Notes under the pieces: model-generated
The model's database searches: none
What the model saw: only the letters and a program-made list of their open reading frames with translations
Told to the model about the DNA's origin: nothing
NCBI GenBank assembly: GCA_039030555.1
Contig: JBCCDY010000006.1
Coordinates: 186,001-250,000, forward strand
Direction: 5' to 3'
Source of the DNA: JBCCDY01 sp039030555
Lineage (GTDB): Bacteria; Bacteroidota; Bacteroidia; Cytophagales; Cyclobacteriaceae
DNA length: 64,000 nt
Position numbers and translations under genes: made by a program
Shown: piece by piece, positions 1-8,271 of the stretch
Layout: every line of letters starts with the position of its first letter
Position numbering within the stretch: the stretch's first letter is position 1

Positions 1-348
1 AAAAGTGATTATGAATCGATTTTCTGGTATAGAAAAACCATTAAAGTCCCTGAAAATCTAAGAGGAAAAGATCTCACTTTACTCCTTGGAAAAATCGATG
101 ATTTCGATCAAACCTTCATTAATGGGAAATTCGTTGGCACAACCGACGATGGAAAAAGATTGGGGAGAAGTGGTTCATGGCAAACCTACAGAATTTACCC
201 TCTTGACAGGTTGAACCTTAATGACCGTGATGATTGGACTATTGCTATCCGTGTGTTTGATATTGGAGGCGATGCCGGCGTTTACGAAGGGCCTTTGGCT
301 TTAATAGAAAGCAGCAAAGTAGCGCGCTTCATCCGTAATTTGGACTAA
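1..348 (+). CDS. C-terminal fragment of a protein with a galactose-binding-like (sialate O-acetylesterase / GH2 type) domain
   Basis: The reading frame is open from base 1 and stops at 348, so only the last 115 residues are seen and the start lies outside the window. The segment FWYRKTIKVP, then LLLGKIDDFDQTFINGKFVG, then AIRVFDIGG and a GxYEGP-like end is the usual pattern of the jelly-roll sugar-binding domain found in sialate O-acetylesterases and glycoside hydrolase family 2 proteins. In that family the domain packs against or sits inside a catalytic domain acting on surface or host glycans. The catalytic part is not visible, so the enzyme class is inferred. Another GH2-like enzyme is an equal possibility. 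Confidence 0.65.
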   Translation, partial: KSDYESIFWYRKTIKVPENLRGKDLTLLLGKIDDFDQTFINGKFVGTTDDGKRLGRSGSWQTYRIYPLDRLNLNDRDDWTIAIRVFDIGGDAGVYEGPLALIESSKVARFIRNLD

Positions 349-389
349 AAAATCAGGTCAGCTAAGCACTTTAACTGACCTAATCAAAC

Positions 390-911
390 TTAATTTCCTC
401 CTTCTACCTCTTGAGTTTCAGATTCAATTTCTTCCGCTAATGCAGTTCTTTCTTCCTGGATTTCGGTGATAATAGCCTCATATCTGGTTTTCAACTCCTC
501 ATCGGATTTCAAAGCCTTTCTCACGCTATTATAAATACCAGCTCCTAAAACCTCTTTGTCTTTAATTTTTGCAGTATAAGCCTCTTTAAAAGTTGCAATA
601 TTCTCCTCATTCTTAGCTTCGATTTCTTCGTAGGCAGCTAACTCTTCTTCTGTGATAGCAAGCTCTTCCATTTTGGCCTCATCTCCTTTAGCCTCTTTTA
701 TTTCTACAAATCTCTTGCCCCCATCCATTAGCTCATGGGATTGAATAAGTTCATTGTAAGAATCTTGTAGCTTTTTCTTTTCAACATCAGCGAAATCCAT
801 CACCAATGCATATTTTTTTAACTCCTCATCTGAAATGGGATCTTCTTCCTGCGCTTGACTTAGGAAACTGAACATCAGTATTCCACTAAGTAAAAAATAA
901 ACTCTCTTCAT
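390..911 (-). CDS. Secreted hypothetical protein, Glu/Lys-rich and probably helical
   Basis: The 173-residue product starts with a signal peptide (MKRVYFLLSGILMFSFLSQAQ, cut probably after AQ) followed by an acidic, Glu/Lys/Ala-rich body with long heptad-like stretches, suggesting an extended alpha-helical or coiled-coil periplasmic protein. No Cys lipobox and no recognised enzyme motif is visible. Such small helical secreted proteins are common in Bacteroidota, but I do not recognise this family. It stands alone, convergent with the partial gene before it. A promoter-like -7 element lies about 90 bases upstream. Confidence 0.75.
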   Translation of the reverse strand: MKRVYFLLSGILMFSFLSQAQEEDPISDEELKKYALVMDFADVEKKKLQDSYNELIQSHELMDGGKRFVEIKEAKGDEAKMEELAITEEELAAYEEIEAKNEENIATFKEAYTAKIKDKEVLGAGIYNSVRKALKSDEELKTRYEAIITEIQEERTALAEEIESETQEVEGGN

Positions 912-1001
912 ACTTCTCTATTCTTTTTTGATACAATTAACCCCGAATTAAGTCATTACTTGTTTAAACTCATAATTTTTTAAGGCTTAAAATGACTCTC
1001 G

Positions 1002-1009
1002 CAAAAGTA
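1002..1009 (-). promoter_or_regulatory. Candidate Bacteroidota -7 promoter element
   Basis: On the minus strand the bases read TACTTTTG, matching the Bacteroidota -7 consensus TAnnTTTG. It would start a transcript about 85 bases before the secreted protein at 390-911. No clear -33 TTTG is seen at the right spacing, so this is tentative. Confidence 0.3.
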
Positions 1010-1068
1010 TGTTTTGAAGAATTTGAATAAATGAGAATATTGAACCTGATGAAATTAAAAATCCTTTT

Positions 1069-1542
1069 CTATTCTTTCCGGTAATCAACAGCACTCATTT
1101 TTCTGCTTTCATCAACCAGGTTTGTTTCTTTGCCTGGCACAATGTCGGTGTTATGTGCGCTAACACAAACCCAGCCTTTGGAAGTCCTATGCATTACGAA
1201 ACTAAATATATTCTGACGGCTTAAAGGCTTATCAATGCCATATGCGGCTGTTTGTCCGCTTAGTTTCATTCGGGCATGAACTACAGCAACCTTATCTCCT
1301 ACCATTTTTAAAATAGATTTCCGTAACTCCAGTTTAGAGTTATTGAAAATTAATTTCAATCCATAATCATGAGCTTTCCATATATCCTGACGGTTATGCC
1401 ACCATAAACCCACAACATTTACGAACTCCGCATCCTCTGTAAATAAGCTGGCAAGTCGATCCGGATCTCTTTCATTCCAAGCTTTTATGAATTCAAGAGT
1501 TACATCCGATGGTTCCTGAAGAAAATTTTGCTTTAACGTCAT
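1069..1542 (-). CDS. SnoaL-like / SgcJ-EcaC family protein (NTF2 fold)
   Basis: This 157-residue protein has the typical N-terminus of the SgcJ/EcaC branch of the NTF2-like superfamily: AWNERDPDRLASLFTEDAEFVNVVG, then WWHNRQDI and a later VAVVHARMKL strand. Members form a cone-shaped fold with a ligand pocket; many are called oxidoreductases without proof of reaction. Its start codon overlaps the stop of the upstream permease gene by the 4-base ATGA arrangement, so the two are very probably translated together and may handle the same substrate. No signal peptide is seen. The family assignment is good; the reaction is unknown. Confidence 0.8.
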   Translation of the reverse strand: MTLKQNFLQEPSDVTLEFIKAWNERDPDRLASLFTEDAEFVNVVGLWWHNRQDIWKAHDYGLKLIFNNSKLELRKSILKMVGDKVAVVHARMKLSGQTAAYGIDKPLSRQNIFSFVMHRTSKGWVCVSAHNTDIVPGKETNLVDESRKMSAVDYRKE

Positions 1543-2888
1543 AATACTATCGTCACTAGAATTGCCATTACAAGAACGATCGCCAAAGTGGATAAGCCCT
1601 GTATAAGCGTTAGCAAAGTAAATGTTTTATAACCTTGCTCCATATTCATATTACTAAATTGAGTGACTACCCAGAAATAGGAATCGTTGGAATGCGAAAC
1701 GGTCATAGCACCTCCTCCTATTCCCATCGTTAAGAGCGAAAGTTGTATAACGTCATTGACCCCTAAATTGACTGCTATTGGAGCTAATAGGGCACTACTG
1801 ATCACCAGTGCTGAAGTACTTGATCCTTGTGCCGTTTTTAGCAAAGCGGAAAGTAAAAAGCCGACGAAAATAAGCAAAAACAGACCTCCCTGAATATTTA
1901 CAAATTGTTCGGAAAGTAGGTTTGAAAGTGCTGTACCTTTCAGAACTGTTCCGAAAGCACCGCCAGCACCTGTAATCAATAAGATTGGCCCAGCCTGAAC
2001 AATAGCCTCTTTCACAAGCGCTCCCTCCCCTTCTAATCTCAAATTGCCCGAAAAAATAAGCATAGCCAGAATACAACTGATTAATAAGGCCATTACAGGA
2101 TGGGTTACAAAGAATAAGAAATGTCCCTTACCTAATTCTGGATACAAGAACGAAATTAGTGACCCCAAAGCAATTAATACTATCGGAAGTGCTATAGGAA
2201 ATATACTTTTTACAAAAGAATGCTTAGGCACTTTATCATCAGCAACAACATTACTCTCTTTAAACGCTATTCGTTTTCCAAAAAAAGCTGCTGCTTTGGA
2301 ACTGATGAAGAGGACAGGAATAGACGTAATTAATCCCATTAAAATAACCGTTCCTAAATGATCAGCAATCCCGAGATTTGCTGTTACAGCAATGGGGCCT
2401 GGTGTTGGGGGTACTAATGTATGTGTGGTATAAAGCCCAGCAGCAAGAGAAAGACTCATCGATATTGGAGATACATTTCTTTTTTGCCCGAGAAGTTGGC
2501 TCATTCTGGAAAGAATGATAAAACCAGAATCACAAAAGACGGGAATACTGACAACAGCACCAAGAATTGTCATAGCTCCAAACGATTGATCTCTTGATAA
2601 TTTATGAGATACGAAATTTGCTATTGAAAACAAGGCTCCTGACCGCTCTAACAGCACACCTAAAATCGTCCCAAAAACAACCAATAAACCGATCTGAGAA
2701 AGTATTGATCCAAAGCCCGAAGTAATAAGCTTCAATATGATGTTTCCATCTAACCCGTTGGCAAACCCAACGATCAGACTGGCTACAATTAAGGATAAAA
2801 ACGGATGTACCTTATACCTGCTTGATAGAATAACAAGTAAGATGACAGATACTGTGATAGTAAACAGCACATAGATCAATGAATCCAT
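1539..2888 (-). CDS. GntP-family gluconate-type permease
   Basis: The 449-residue hydrophobic protein has about a dozen membrane spans. The stretch VPIVLIALGSL, the TLVPPTPGPIAV motif near residue 160 and the late KTAQGSSTSALV and GIGGGAMTVSHSNDSYFWVV motifs are diagnostic of the GntP (gluconate:H+ symporter) family. The family imports gluconate, 2-keto-gluconate, D-serine or similar hydroxy acids across the inner membrane. Length is normal for the family. It is the first gene of a two-gene unit with the SnoaL-like protein, with ATGA coupling. No sugar-acid kinase or dehydrogenase is nearby to fix the substrate. Confidence 0.9.
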   Translation of the reverse strand: MDSLIYVLFTITVSVILLVILSSRYKVHPFLSLIVASLIVGFANGLDGNIILKLITSGFGSILSQIGLLVVFGTILGVLLERSGALFSIANFVSHKLSRDQSFGAMTILGAVVSIPVFCDSGFIILSRMSQLLGQKRNVSPISMSLSLAAGLYTTHTLVPPTPGPIAVTANLGIADHLGTVILMGLITSIPVLFISSKAAAFFGKRIAFKESNVVADDKVPKHSFVKSIFPIALPIVLIALGSLISFLYPELGKGHFLFFVTHPVMALLISCILAMLIFSGNLRLEGEGALVKEAIVQAGPILLITGAGGAFGTVLKGTALSNLLSEQFVNIQGGLFLLIFVGFLLSALLKTAQGSSTSALVISSALLAPIAVNLGVNDVIQLSLLTMGIGGGAMTVSHSNDSYFWVVTQFSNMNMEQGYKTFTLLTLIQGLSTLAIVLVMAILVTIVL

Positions 2889-3011
2889 AATTAAAAGACG
2901 TCAATTTTACAAAACGCCCTGAAAAAGTAATGATTTAAAAGATCACTCTAAAAAGAAAAGCCTAATCGAATGCAGGAAACAAGCTTGAAAGGTTTTGAGA
3001 AAAACAAGCTC

Positions 3012-4445
3012 TTAAAACCGGCTTATTCCATTGTAATCAGGAGATATTTCCAGGGAATGAAAGGTATGTACTGCTGTTTCACCCTGTTTCACTTCAATAT
3101 TTATCTCGTTGACCTGGTTGTACTGTTTACCCTTAGCCGAATTCAACTTCAGGTAAAGTTTCTTTTGATCTTTACCTTCTACTTCCATGGGTACACGGGT
3201 GTAATAAATACTGTGAGGAATAGTTTGCCAGTTTCTGGTATCAGCCTTTTCTGATGCTGCATTTACGAGACTAAGGACCGTACCAAGGGCTTCATTCTCA
3301 TCTCTTAATTTCTTCTCCGCAGCCTTTTTAATGGCTACGCGAATTAGAGATTTCCCCATTTCCAGCAAAAATCGTTGTTGAAGTACTTTAAAAGCCACTC
3401 CATTAACGTTTTCAGCTAATTCCAGAGGATACTCACTGCCCTTAAAATTAACGGTAGCATCATTGAAAAGTGGCGGTCGTTCTACGTATTTAGGGAATGC
3501 AACCCTTGTAACGCTAATATCGTCAAAGCCAACGTTTTCGTTTTGATCCCGATGATCACCCCAGATAAAAGGGAAGCTGTAACCGTATTCTGCATTTTCA
3601 AATACAATTGCGCCACCTGCTCCCTTTACAGCAGCGAAATTTATCGACCATTGTGATTTTACCGGCCCAAGTCCGTTGTTCCAGAATAACAACACTTCCG
3701 TACCATCTCCAGGAACGTGATCGTATTTTTTATCAAACTCTTTTTCGTAATAAGCAACTTCATCGTAAAACCCGGTTAAGTAAGCCGTTCTTAGAAGATC
3801 GAATTTGAGTTGTTCAGGGGCATCGAGGTTGAAATTCTCCTTATAATAATCTTTATACACATTGTAGGAATTCCTATAAGCGATAAAAGCATTGTTATAA
3901 TCTTTAGAAGCATCGTACACAAGTCCCATCAACAGGTGAATAAAAGCATCATCCTGATATTTTGAATCACTTTTGTATTTAGTTTGAAGTTCTCTGATTT
4001 TAATATCCATTCTCCGGACTTCTACCAAAGCATCATCAAAATCATTCAGCTTCATAAAGTTTAATGCTTTATAATAATGGATGAAGAGTATCTCGTGGTC
4101 TTCCCCTTTGTAGGTTACAAAACCGGGATTAGATAAGTAAGAGAATGCTTCTTGTAAATAATTCGTTTGAAGATCTTCAGCAATTATATAAGCCTTTTCC
4201 AGAAGTCTATTACTTTCATTATAATCGCCGAGAAGTGAATTGGCTACTCCCCTATTCATATAATAGAGTAGCCTGTTCTTACCTTTTTTTGCCTTCTTAT
4301 TATCAGCTAACACCTCATCGGCCTGCTGAAGATTACCATTCTCAAAGCTTCTGTTGAATTCATAATTCAACTCATAGTATGAAGCACAAGAATAGGTTAA
4401 CAGGAGCAATAATAGAATGTAGATACTCCTTATAATGAGGTTCAA
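3012..4445 (-). CDS. COG3014-like TPR lipoprotein, partner of the LpoB-like gene
   Basis: The 477-residue product has a lipoprotein signal (LLLLLLTYSC, lipid Cys at residue 20). The N-terminal half is a series of TPR-like helices (RGVANSLLGDYNESNRLLEKA, ALNFMKLNDFDDALVEVRRMD, LMGLVYDASKDYNNAFIAYRN). The C-terminal half is beta-rich and ends in HSIYYTRVPM and a QVNEINIEV strand. This matches the COG3014 uncharacterised lipoprotein family, known to sit beside LpoB-like genes, as here (121 bases downstream of it). A role at the outer membrane in envelope assembly is inferred from that pairing. Two hairpins lie in the gap to lpoB, so the two genes may not always be co-transcribed. Confidence 0.75.
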   Translation of the reverse strand: MNLIIRSIYILLLLLLTYSCASYYELNYEFNRSFENGNLQQADEVLADNKKAKKGKNRLLYYMNRGVANSLLGDYNESNRLLEKAYIIAEDLQTNYLQEAFSYLSNPGFVTYKGEDHEILFIHYYKALNFMKLNDFDDALVEVRRMDIKIRELQTKYKSDSKYQDDAFIHLLMGLVYDASKDYNNAFIAYRNSYNVYKDYYKENFNLDAPEQLKFDLLRTAYLTGFYDEVAYYEKEFDKKYDHVPGDGTEVLLFWNNGLGPVKSQWSINFAAVKGAGGAIVFENAEYGYSFPFIWGDHRDQNENVGFDDISVTRVAFPKYVERPPLFNDATVNFKGSEYPLELAENVNGVAFKVLQQRFLLEMGKSLIRVAIKKAAEKKLRDENEALGTVLSLVNAASEKADTRNWQTIPHSIYYTRVPMEVEGKDQKKLYLKLNSAKGKQYNQVNEINIEVKQGETAVHTFHSLEISPDYNGISRF

Positions 4446-4520
4446 AATTGGTTTTTTAGATTTTTGATAAGATCACATAAATATCCTCAATTTTTTTTCA
4501 ATAGTTAATGAGGATAAAGA

Positions 4521-4554
4521 AGAACTCAGCCAGCATTGGCTATAGCCGAGTTCT
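4521..4554 (-). terminator. Hairpin downstream of the LpoB-like gene
   Basis: A 7-bp perfect stem (AGAACTC / GAGTTCT) encloses AGCCAGCATTGGCT, itself able to pair. On the minus strand it lies 13 bases past the lpoB-like stop and is followed by a moderately T-rich stretch. A second inverted repeat with 8-bp arms, TATCCTCA / TGAGGATA at 4482-4516, follows. It is a probable terminator or attenuator before the COG3014-like gene. Confidence 0.45.
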
Positions 4555-4566
4555 GTACACACTAAA

Positions 4567-5151
4567 TCAGTTCGTTATGTATTTCTTAATCTCTTCCTGA
4601 CCGTACCATACCCTTTTATTGGTCTCCAAATCAGTGAGGTAAAGTGTGGTGATGTAATTAACCACTTTCTTTTTCTTAAAAACATCAGTCTCGGCCGTCA
4701 TAGTACCGAACAACATTAAGTCAGCACCGTATTCCTTACCCCATTGAGCAGTGGTTTCCGGAGAGGAGAATTCTTGTTGCTCTGCTCTTTCTTGCCTTAG
4801 TTTTTCTCTGAATTCAGGAGATTCTACCAAATCCGCTAATCCAGAATTGAAAATCTCTAATTCGAACTTCTTAATATAATTGTCAGAATCAATATGTTCG
4901 CTAGTCTTGTTTTTAATGTAGCCTACTATAATAGCAGGAGTTTTTCCTAAATCGCTGGAATAAGACTGATATCTCGGGCTATTTAAAAATTGTTGTACCG
5001 TACTATTGGCTACTTTTCGCGAGTCCACGTCATTCCATCTTCCACTCAGGTCTATTTGCTCATCCGGGCTTACCCTACTTACTTTTCTACTGCATGATAA
5101 GGCCAATGAAGCTACTAGAGCTATAATCAATAATTTGTTTAAGGTTTTCAT
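4567..5151 (-). CDS. LpoB-like penicillin-binding protein activator lipoprotein
   Basis: The 194-residue protein begins with a lipoprotein signal (LVASLALSCSRK, lipid Cys at residue 20). After a DLSGRWNDVDSR segment comes the typical core of the LpoB/COG3417 fold: PAIIVGYIKNKTSEHID, then EYGADLMLFGTMTAE and NYITTLYLTDLETNKRVWYGQEEIKK. In enterobacteria LpoB is an outer-membrane lipoprotein that activates PBP1b; in Bacteroidota the target is not established. Its neighbour is the COG3014-like lipoprotein, the usual companion of this family. The start gives a clean signal peptide. Confidence 0.85.
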   Translation of the reverse strand: MKTLNKLLIIALVASLALSCSRKVSRVSPDEQIDLSGRWNDVDSRKVANSTVQQFLNSPRYQSYSSDLGKTPAIIVGYIKNKTSEHIDSDNYIKKFELEIFNSGLADLVESPEFREKLRQERAEQQEFSSPETTAQWGKEYGADLMLFGTMTAETDVFKKKKVVNYITTLYLTDLETNKRVWYGQEEIKKYITN

Positions 5152-5207
5152 CTTCGTTTGTTTACGTTCAATTTAACAGATTTTAGATCATCTAGATCAG
5201 AAATACT

Positions 5208-7562
5208 TCAAAAATCTATTCTAAGCTTAAGATTCAAAAAGCGTGCCGATAGAGAATTTGGTACTGCAAAGAAGTTACTACTAACGTCTTGTATCCATAG
5301 ATATGAAATGGTGTTACTAGCACCTAATAAGTTTAATATTTCCAGTCTTGCGCTTACGGTATTAAAAATCTTCGAACGCTTTGTCAAACTCCAGATTTTT
5401 GAAAATGCCAGGTCTACACGCCTATAAGTTTCACCATTAAAACTGTTACGTAGTTCGTCGTTCCTAGGCGGACTAAATGGCAGGCCGCTACCAAACAATA
5501 ATGCTAAATTCACACGGAATGATGGATCGTTTGCGAAATGATCCTCAAAGTTTATTCCCAAATTAATGGTTTGATCAGAAGGTCTTCTGACATTACCTCT
5601 ACTGTCCTCAGCAATGTCTTCCTGAGTGTCCAGTATGCCCAGACTAAACCAGGATTCGGTACCGGGAATGAATTGACCATTCAATCTTATATCAATACCT
5701 CTGGCAAAAGCAGTAGCCAGGTTATTGGCAAAATACCTAATTCTTACATCATCGATATCGTAAGCATTAACGTCCCACAGATACTTATAATACGCTTCTG
5801 TAGTTAGCTTGAAATCTCTGCCCCAGGCTTGAAAGTAATAATCAAGGCCAGCTATAGCATGAACTGACTTTTGCGCTTCCACATCCCAGTTTATTACACC
5901 TTGTCGGTCTCTCAATTCCCTATAGAAAGGAGGTTGTTGATAGAGTCCAACAGCTCCTTTAAATGCGATGCGATCATTACCGACAGGACTATAAAACAAT
6001 TGTAATCTGGGACTTACTAACAACTCATTATTCACATTCCACCAATTAAATCGTACACCATAAGTTGCAGTGAATGAAGATGAAGGCCTAAAAGTATGTT
6101 GGACGAATCCCTCTACCCTACTCGAACTGAGGGAAAGGTCGCTTTCGATATTTTCATCTGGATTTAGTAAAACGAAGCCCGCAGAATCAAGGAAAGAAAA
6201 TTCATTTAGCTGATCTTCGATATCTTCATAGGAATAAGTAGCTCCGAATTGGATTTCATTTGAGTCGTCAATAAGAAGGCTTGAATTAGAAGAGATAGAA
6301 TAGGCTTGTGCTTCAAGAATATTTCTCCCTGAATCAAAAAAAGACCCAACTCCACGGTCTACAATACACTGATCAAAGCTAGGCGTACCTGGGACAACAT
6401 TTACATCGCACAGTCTGTAAGCCCCCTCTGTATCTTGAAATTCCCGCTCCCGAGTGGTTAATGCAGATATTATGAAATTGGTTTTTAGCTTATCTGAAAA
6501 CTGATGTGTTAATCGTGTACCGCCCTGAAATGTATCGTATTCCAGAATTTCCTGTCCTACGAACGATACAAATAGCCGAAGTGACTGTTGGAGTGTACCG
6601 AAGTCGGTAACCCTGCTTTCCGGCGTAACTAAATAACTGTTTCTGGAAAAATTGAATAGTGCACCTAGTTCTGTACGATTAGACAATCTATAGTTTATTG
6701 ACGATTGCAGGTCGGTAAAGGTTGGTAAATATTCACCATCCGTTTCTAACGTATTAAGTAGGTAACGCGCACTTTTTCTTCTGAATCCTATAATATAACT
6801 CAGTCTGTCATTAGCTGTTCCTTCCAAATGAGCACTACCACCAAGTAAACCTATCGTTCCCGAGCCTCTAAATTCCTTTGGCTTCTTATATTCTACAGAA
6901 AGAACACTGGAAAGCTTGTCTCCATATTTGGGTTGCCATCCCCCAGCTGAAAACTCTACTTTTTCTACCAGGTCAGGGTTTATAAAACTGAGGCCTTCCT
7001 GTTGGCCAGCTCTTATGAGAAAAGGTCTATAAACAGGGATTCCATTTACATAAACTAAGTTTTCATCGAAATTCCCACCCCTCACGCTGTACTGAGAGGA
7101 TAGCTCATTATTAATAAAAACTCCGGGCAATGATCCTAATATGGAATTAAACTCACCAAAAGCGGATGTATAGTTTTGAGCACTATATGCATCGATTTCA
7201 GTAACGCTGACTTGCTCTCTTTCCTTCGAAAGCTCATCTTCAATTTCTACTTCATCAAGCACACGTTGCTGTTCTTCCATGATCATGGTTATTGCGGAGG
7301 AAAAATCGACTTTGTATACAAGTTTATCTACCTTTTTGAATCCTACATGCGAAAATCGAAGTATCACACTATCGGCTACTCGGAAGTCTATTGAAAAGGA
7401 GCCATCGCTCTCTGAAAAAGCGGAATATCCCTGATCGCTTACAATGGAAGCCCCTTCAATGGGACCTCCACTTTTATTTATGATTTTTCCGGAAAGCTGC
7501 TCTTTTTGAGCTTTTAAAAGAAAAGGGAGTAATAAAAAAATGAAAAGCGTGATTCGAGCCAT
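5208..7562 (-). CDS. TonB-dependent receptor with carboxypeptidase-regulatory-like N-domain
   Basis: The 784-residue outer-membrane protein has a signal peptide (LFIFLLLPFLLKAQ), a carboxypeptidase-D regulatory-like beta domain (LSGKIINKSGGPIEGASIVSDQG, about residues 22-95), a plug (YSVRGGNFDENLVYVNGIPVYRPFL, near 155-180) and a long beta-barrel ending in the aromatic strand LNLKLRIDF. Such receptors import large ligands, energised by TonB. The sequence shows no SusD partner, so a RagA/SusC role is not supported; metal chelates or a vitamin are possible. It follows rpe by only 19 bases and probably shares its transcript. Confidence 0.9.
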   Translation of the reverse strand: MARITLFIFLLLPFLLKAQKEQLSGKIINKSGGPIEGASIVSDQGYSAFSESDGSFSIDFRVADSVILRFSHVGFKKVDKLVYKVDFSSAITMIMEEQQRVLDEVEIEDELSKEREQVSVTEIDAYSAQNYTSAFGEFNSILGSLPGVFINNELSSQYSVRGGNFDENLVYVNGIPVYRPFLIRAGQQEGLSFINPDLVEKVEFSAGGWQPKYGDKLSSVLSVEYKKPKEFRGSGTIGLLGGSAHLEGTANDRLSYIIGFRRKSARYLLNTLETDGEYLPTFTDLQSSINYRLSNRTELGALFNFSRNSYLVTPESRVTDFGTLQQSLRLFVSFVGQEILEYDTFQGGTRLTHQFSDKLKTNFIISALTTREREFQDTEGAYRLCDVNVVPGTPSFDQCIVDRGVGSFFDSGRNILEAQAYSISSNSSLLIDDSNEIQFGATYSYEDIEDQLNEFSFLDSAGFVLLNPDENIESDLSLSSSRVEGFVQHTFRPSSSFTATYGVRFNWWNVNNELLVSPRLQLFYSPVGNDRIAFKGAVGLYQQPPFYRELRDRQGVINWDVEAQKSVHAIAGLDYYFQAWGRDFKLTTEAYYKYLWDVNAYDIDDVRIRYFANNLATAFARGIDIRLNGQFIPGTESWFSLGILDTQEDIAEDSRGNVRRPSDQTINLGINFEDHFANDPSFRVNLALLFGSGLPFSPPRNDELRNSFNGETYRRVDLAFSKIWSLTKRSKIFNTVSARLEILNLLGASNTISYLWIQDVSSNFFAVPNSLSARFLNLKLRIDF

Positions 7563-7581
7563 CTGATCTGATCAACTCTAA

Positions 7582-8238
7582 TCAAACGGATTTTAAGGCT
7601 TTTATAGTCTCTATAGGTTCAGAAGAATTAAACACGAAGCTTCCAGCCACTAAAACATCAGCACCAGCTTCTTTTAATTTAGGAGCGTTTTCTTGATTTA
7701 CTCCGCCATCAATTTCTATTAGGCAATCGGAATCTTTTTTCTGAATGAGCTCTTTTAAATCTGCTGTTTTAGCATAAGTATTCTCAATGAACTTCTGACC
7801 TCCGAAACCAGGATTTACCGACATCAGACAAACCAGGTCTGCATCTTTTATAATATCTTCCAATAAGGAAATGGAAGTGTGGGGATTAATAGCTACACCG
7901 GCTTTACATCCAAAGGACTTAATCAATTGAATAGAACGGTGCAAATGCGGACACGCTTCATAGTGAACTGAAATAGTATCTGCTCCTGAGTTTTTAAACT
8001 CTTCAATATACTGATCCGGATCCTCAATCATCAAATGAACGTCCAACGGTTTCTTAGCATGTTTTTTTATAGCTTTCATCACTGGAAAGCCAAAAGAAAT
8101 ATTGGGTACAAACCTTCCATCCATTACATCTACATGTATCCAGTCTGATTGACTTTTATTAAGCATTTCAACCTCACTCTGGAGGTTAGCAAAATCAGAC
8201 GCTAGAATAGACGGGGATATTATCAAAGACATAAGCAA
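7582..8238 (-). CDS. rpe: Ribulose-phosphate 3-epimerase
   Basis: The TIM-barrel protein carries all the family signatures: SPSILASDFANL, HVDVMDGRFVPN with the metal-binding His35 and Asp37, HLMIEDPDQYI, MSVNPGFGGQKF and IEIDGGVN. It interconverts D-ribulose 5-phosphate and D-xylulose 5-phosphate in the pentose phosphate pathway in the cytoplasm. Length (218) is usual. The reading frame opens with MLM; the third residue (start at 8232) is as good a start. It lies 33 bases after an S8 peptidase gene and just before a TonB receptor, an unusual setting for a housekeeping gene. Confidence 0.95.
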   Translation of the reverse strand: MLMSLIISPSILASDFANLQSEVEMLNKSQSDWIHVDVMDGRFVPNISFGFPVMKAIKKHAKKPLDVHLMIEDPDQYIEEFKNSGADTISVHYEACPHLHRSIQLIKSFGCKAGVAINPHTSISLLEDIIKDADLVCLMSVNPGFGGQKFIENTYAKTADLKELIQKKDSDCLIEIDGGVNQENAPKLKEAGADVLVAGSFVFNSSEPIETIKALKSV

Positions 8239-8271
8239 CTTTAACTATTAGAACAAAGCTAAGGAAAGAAC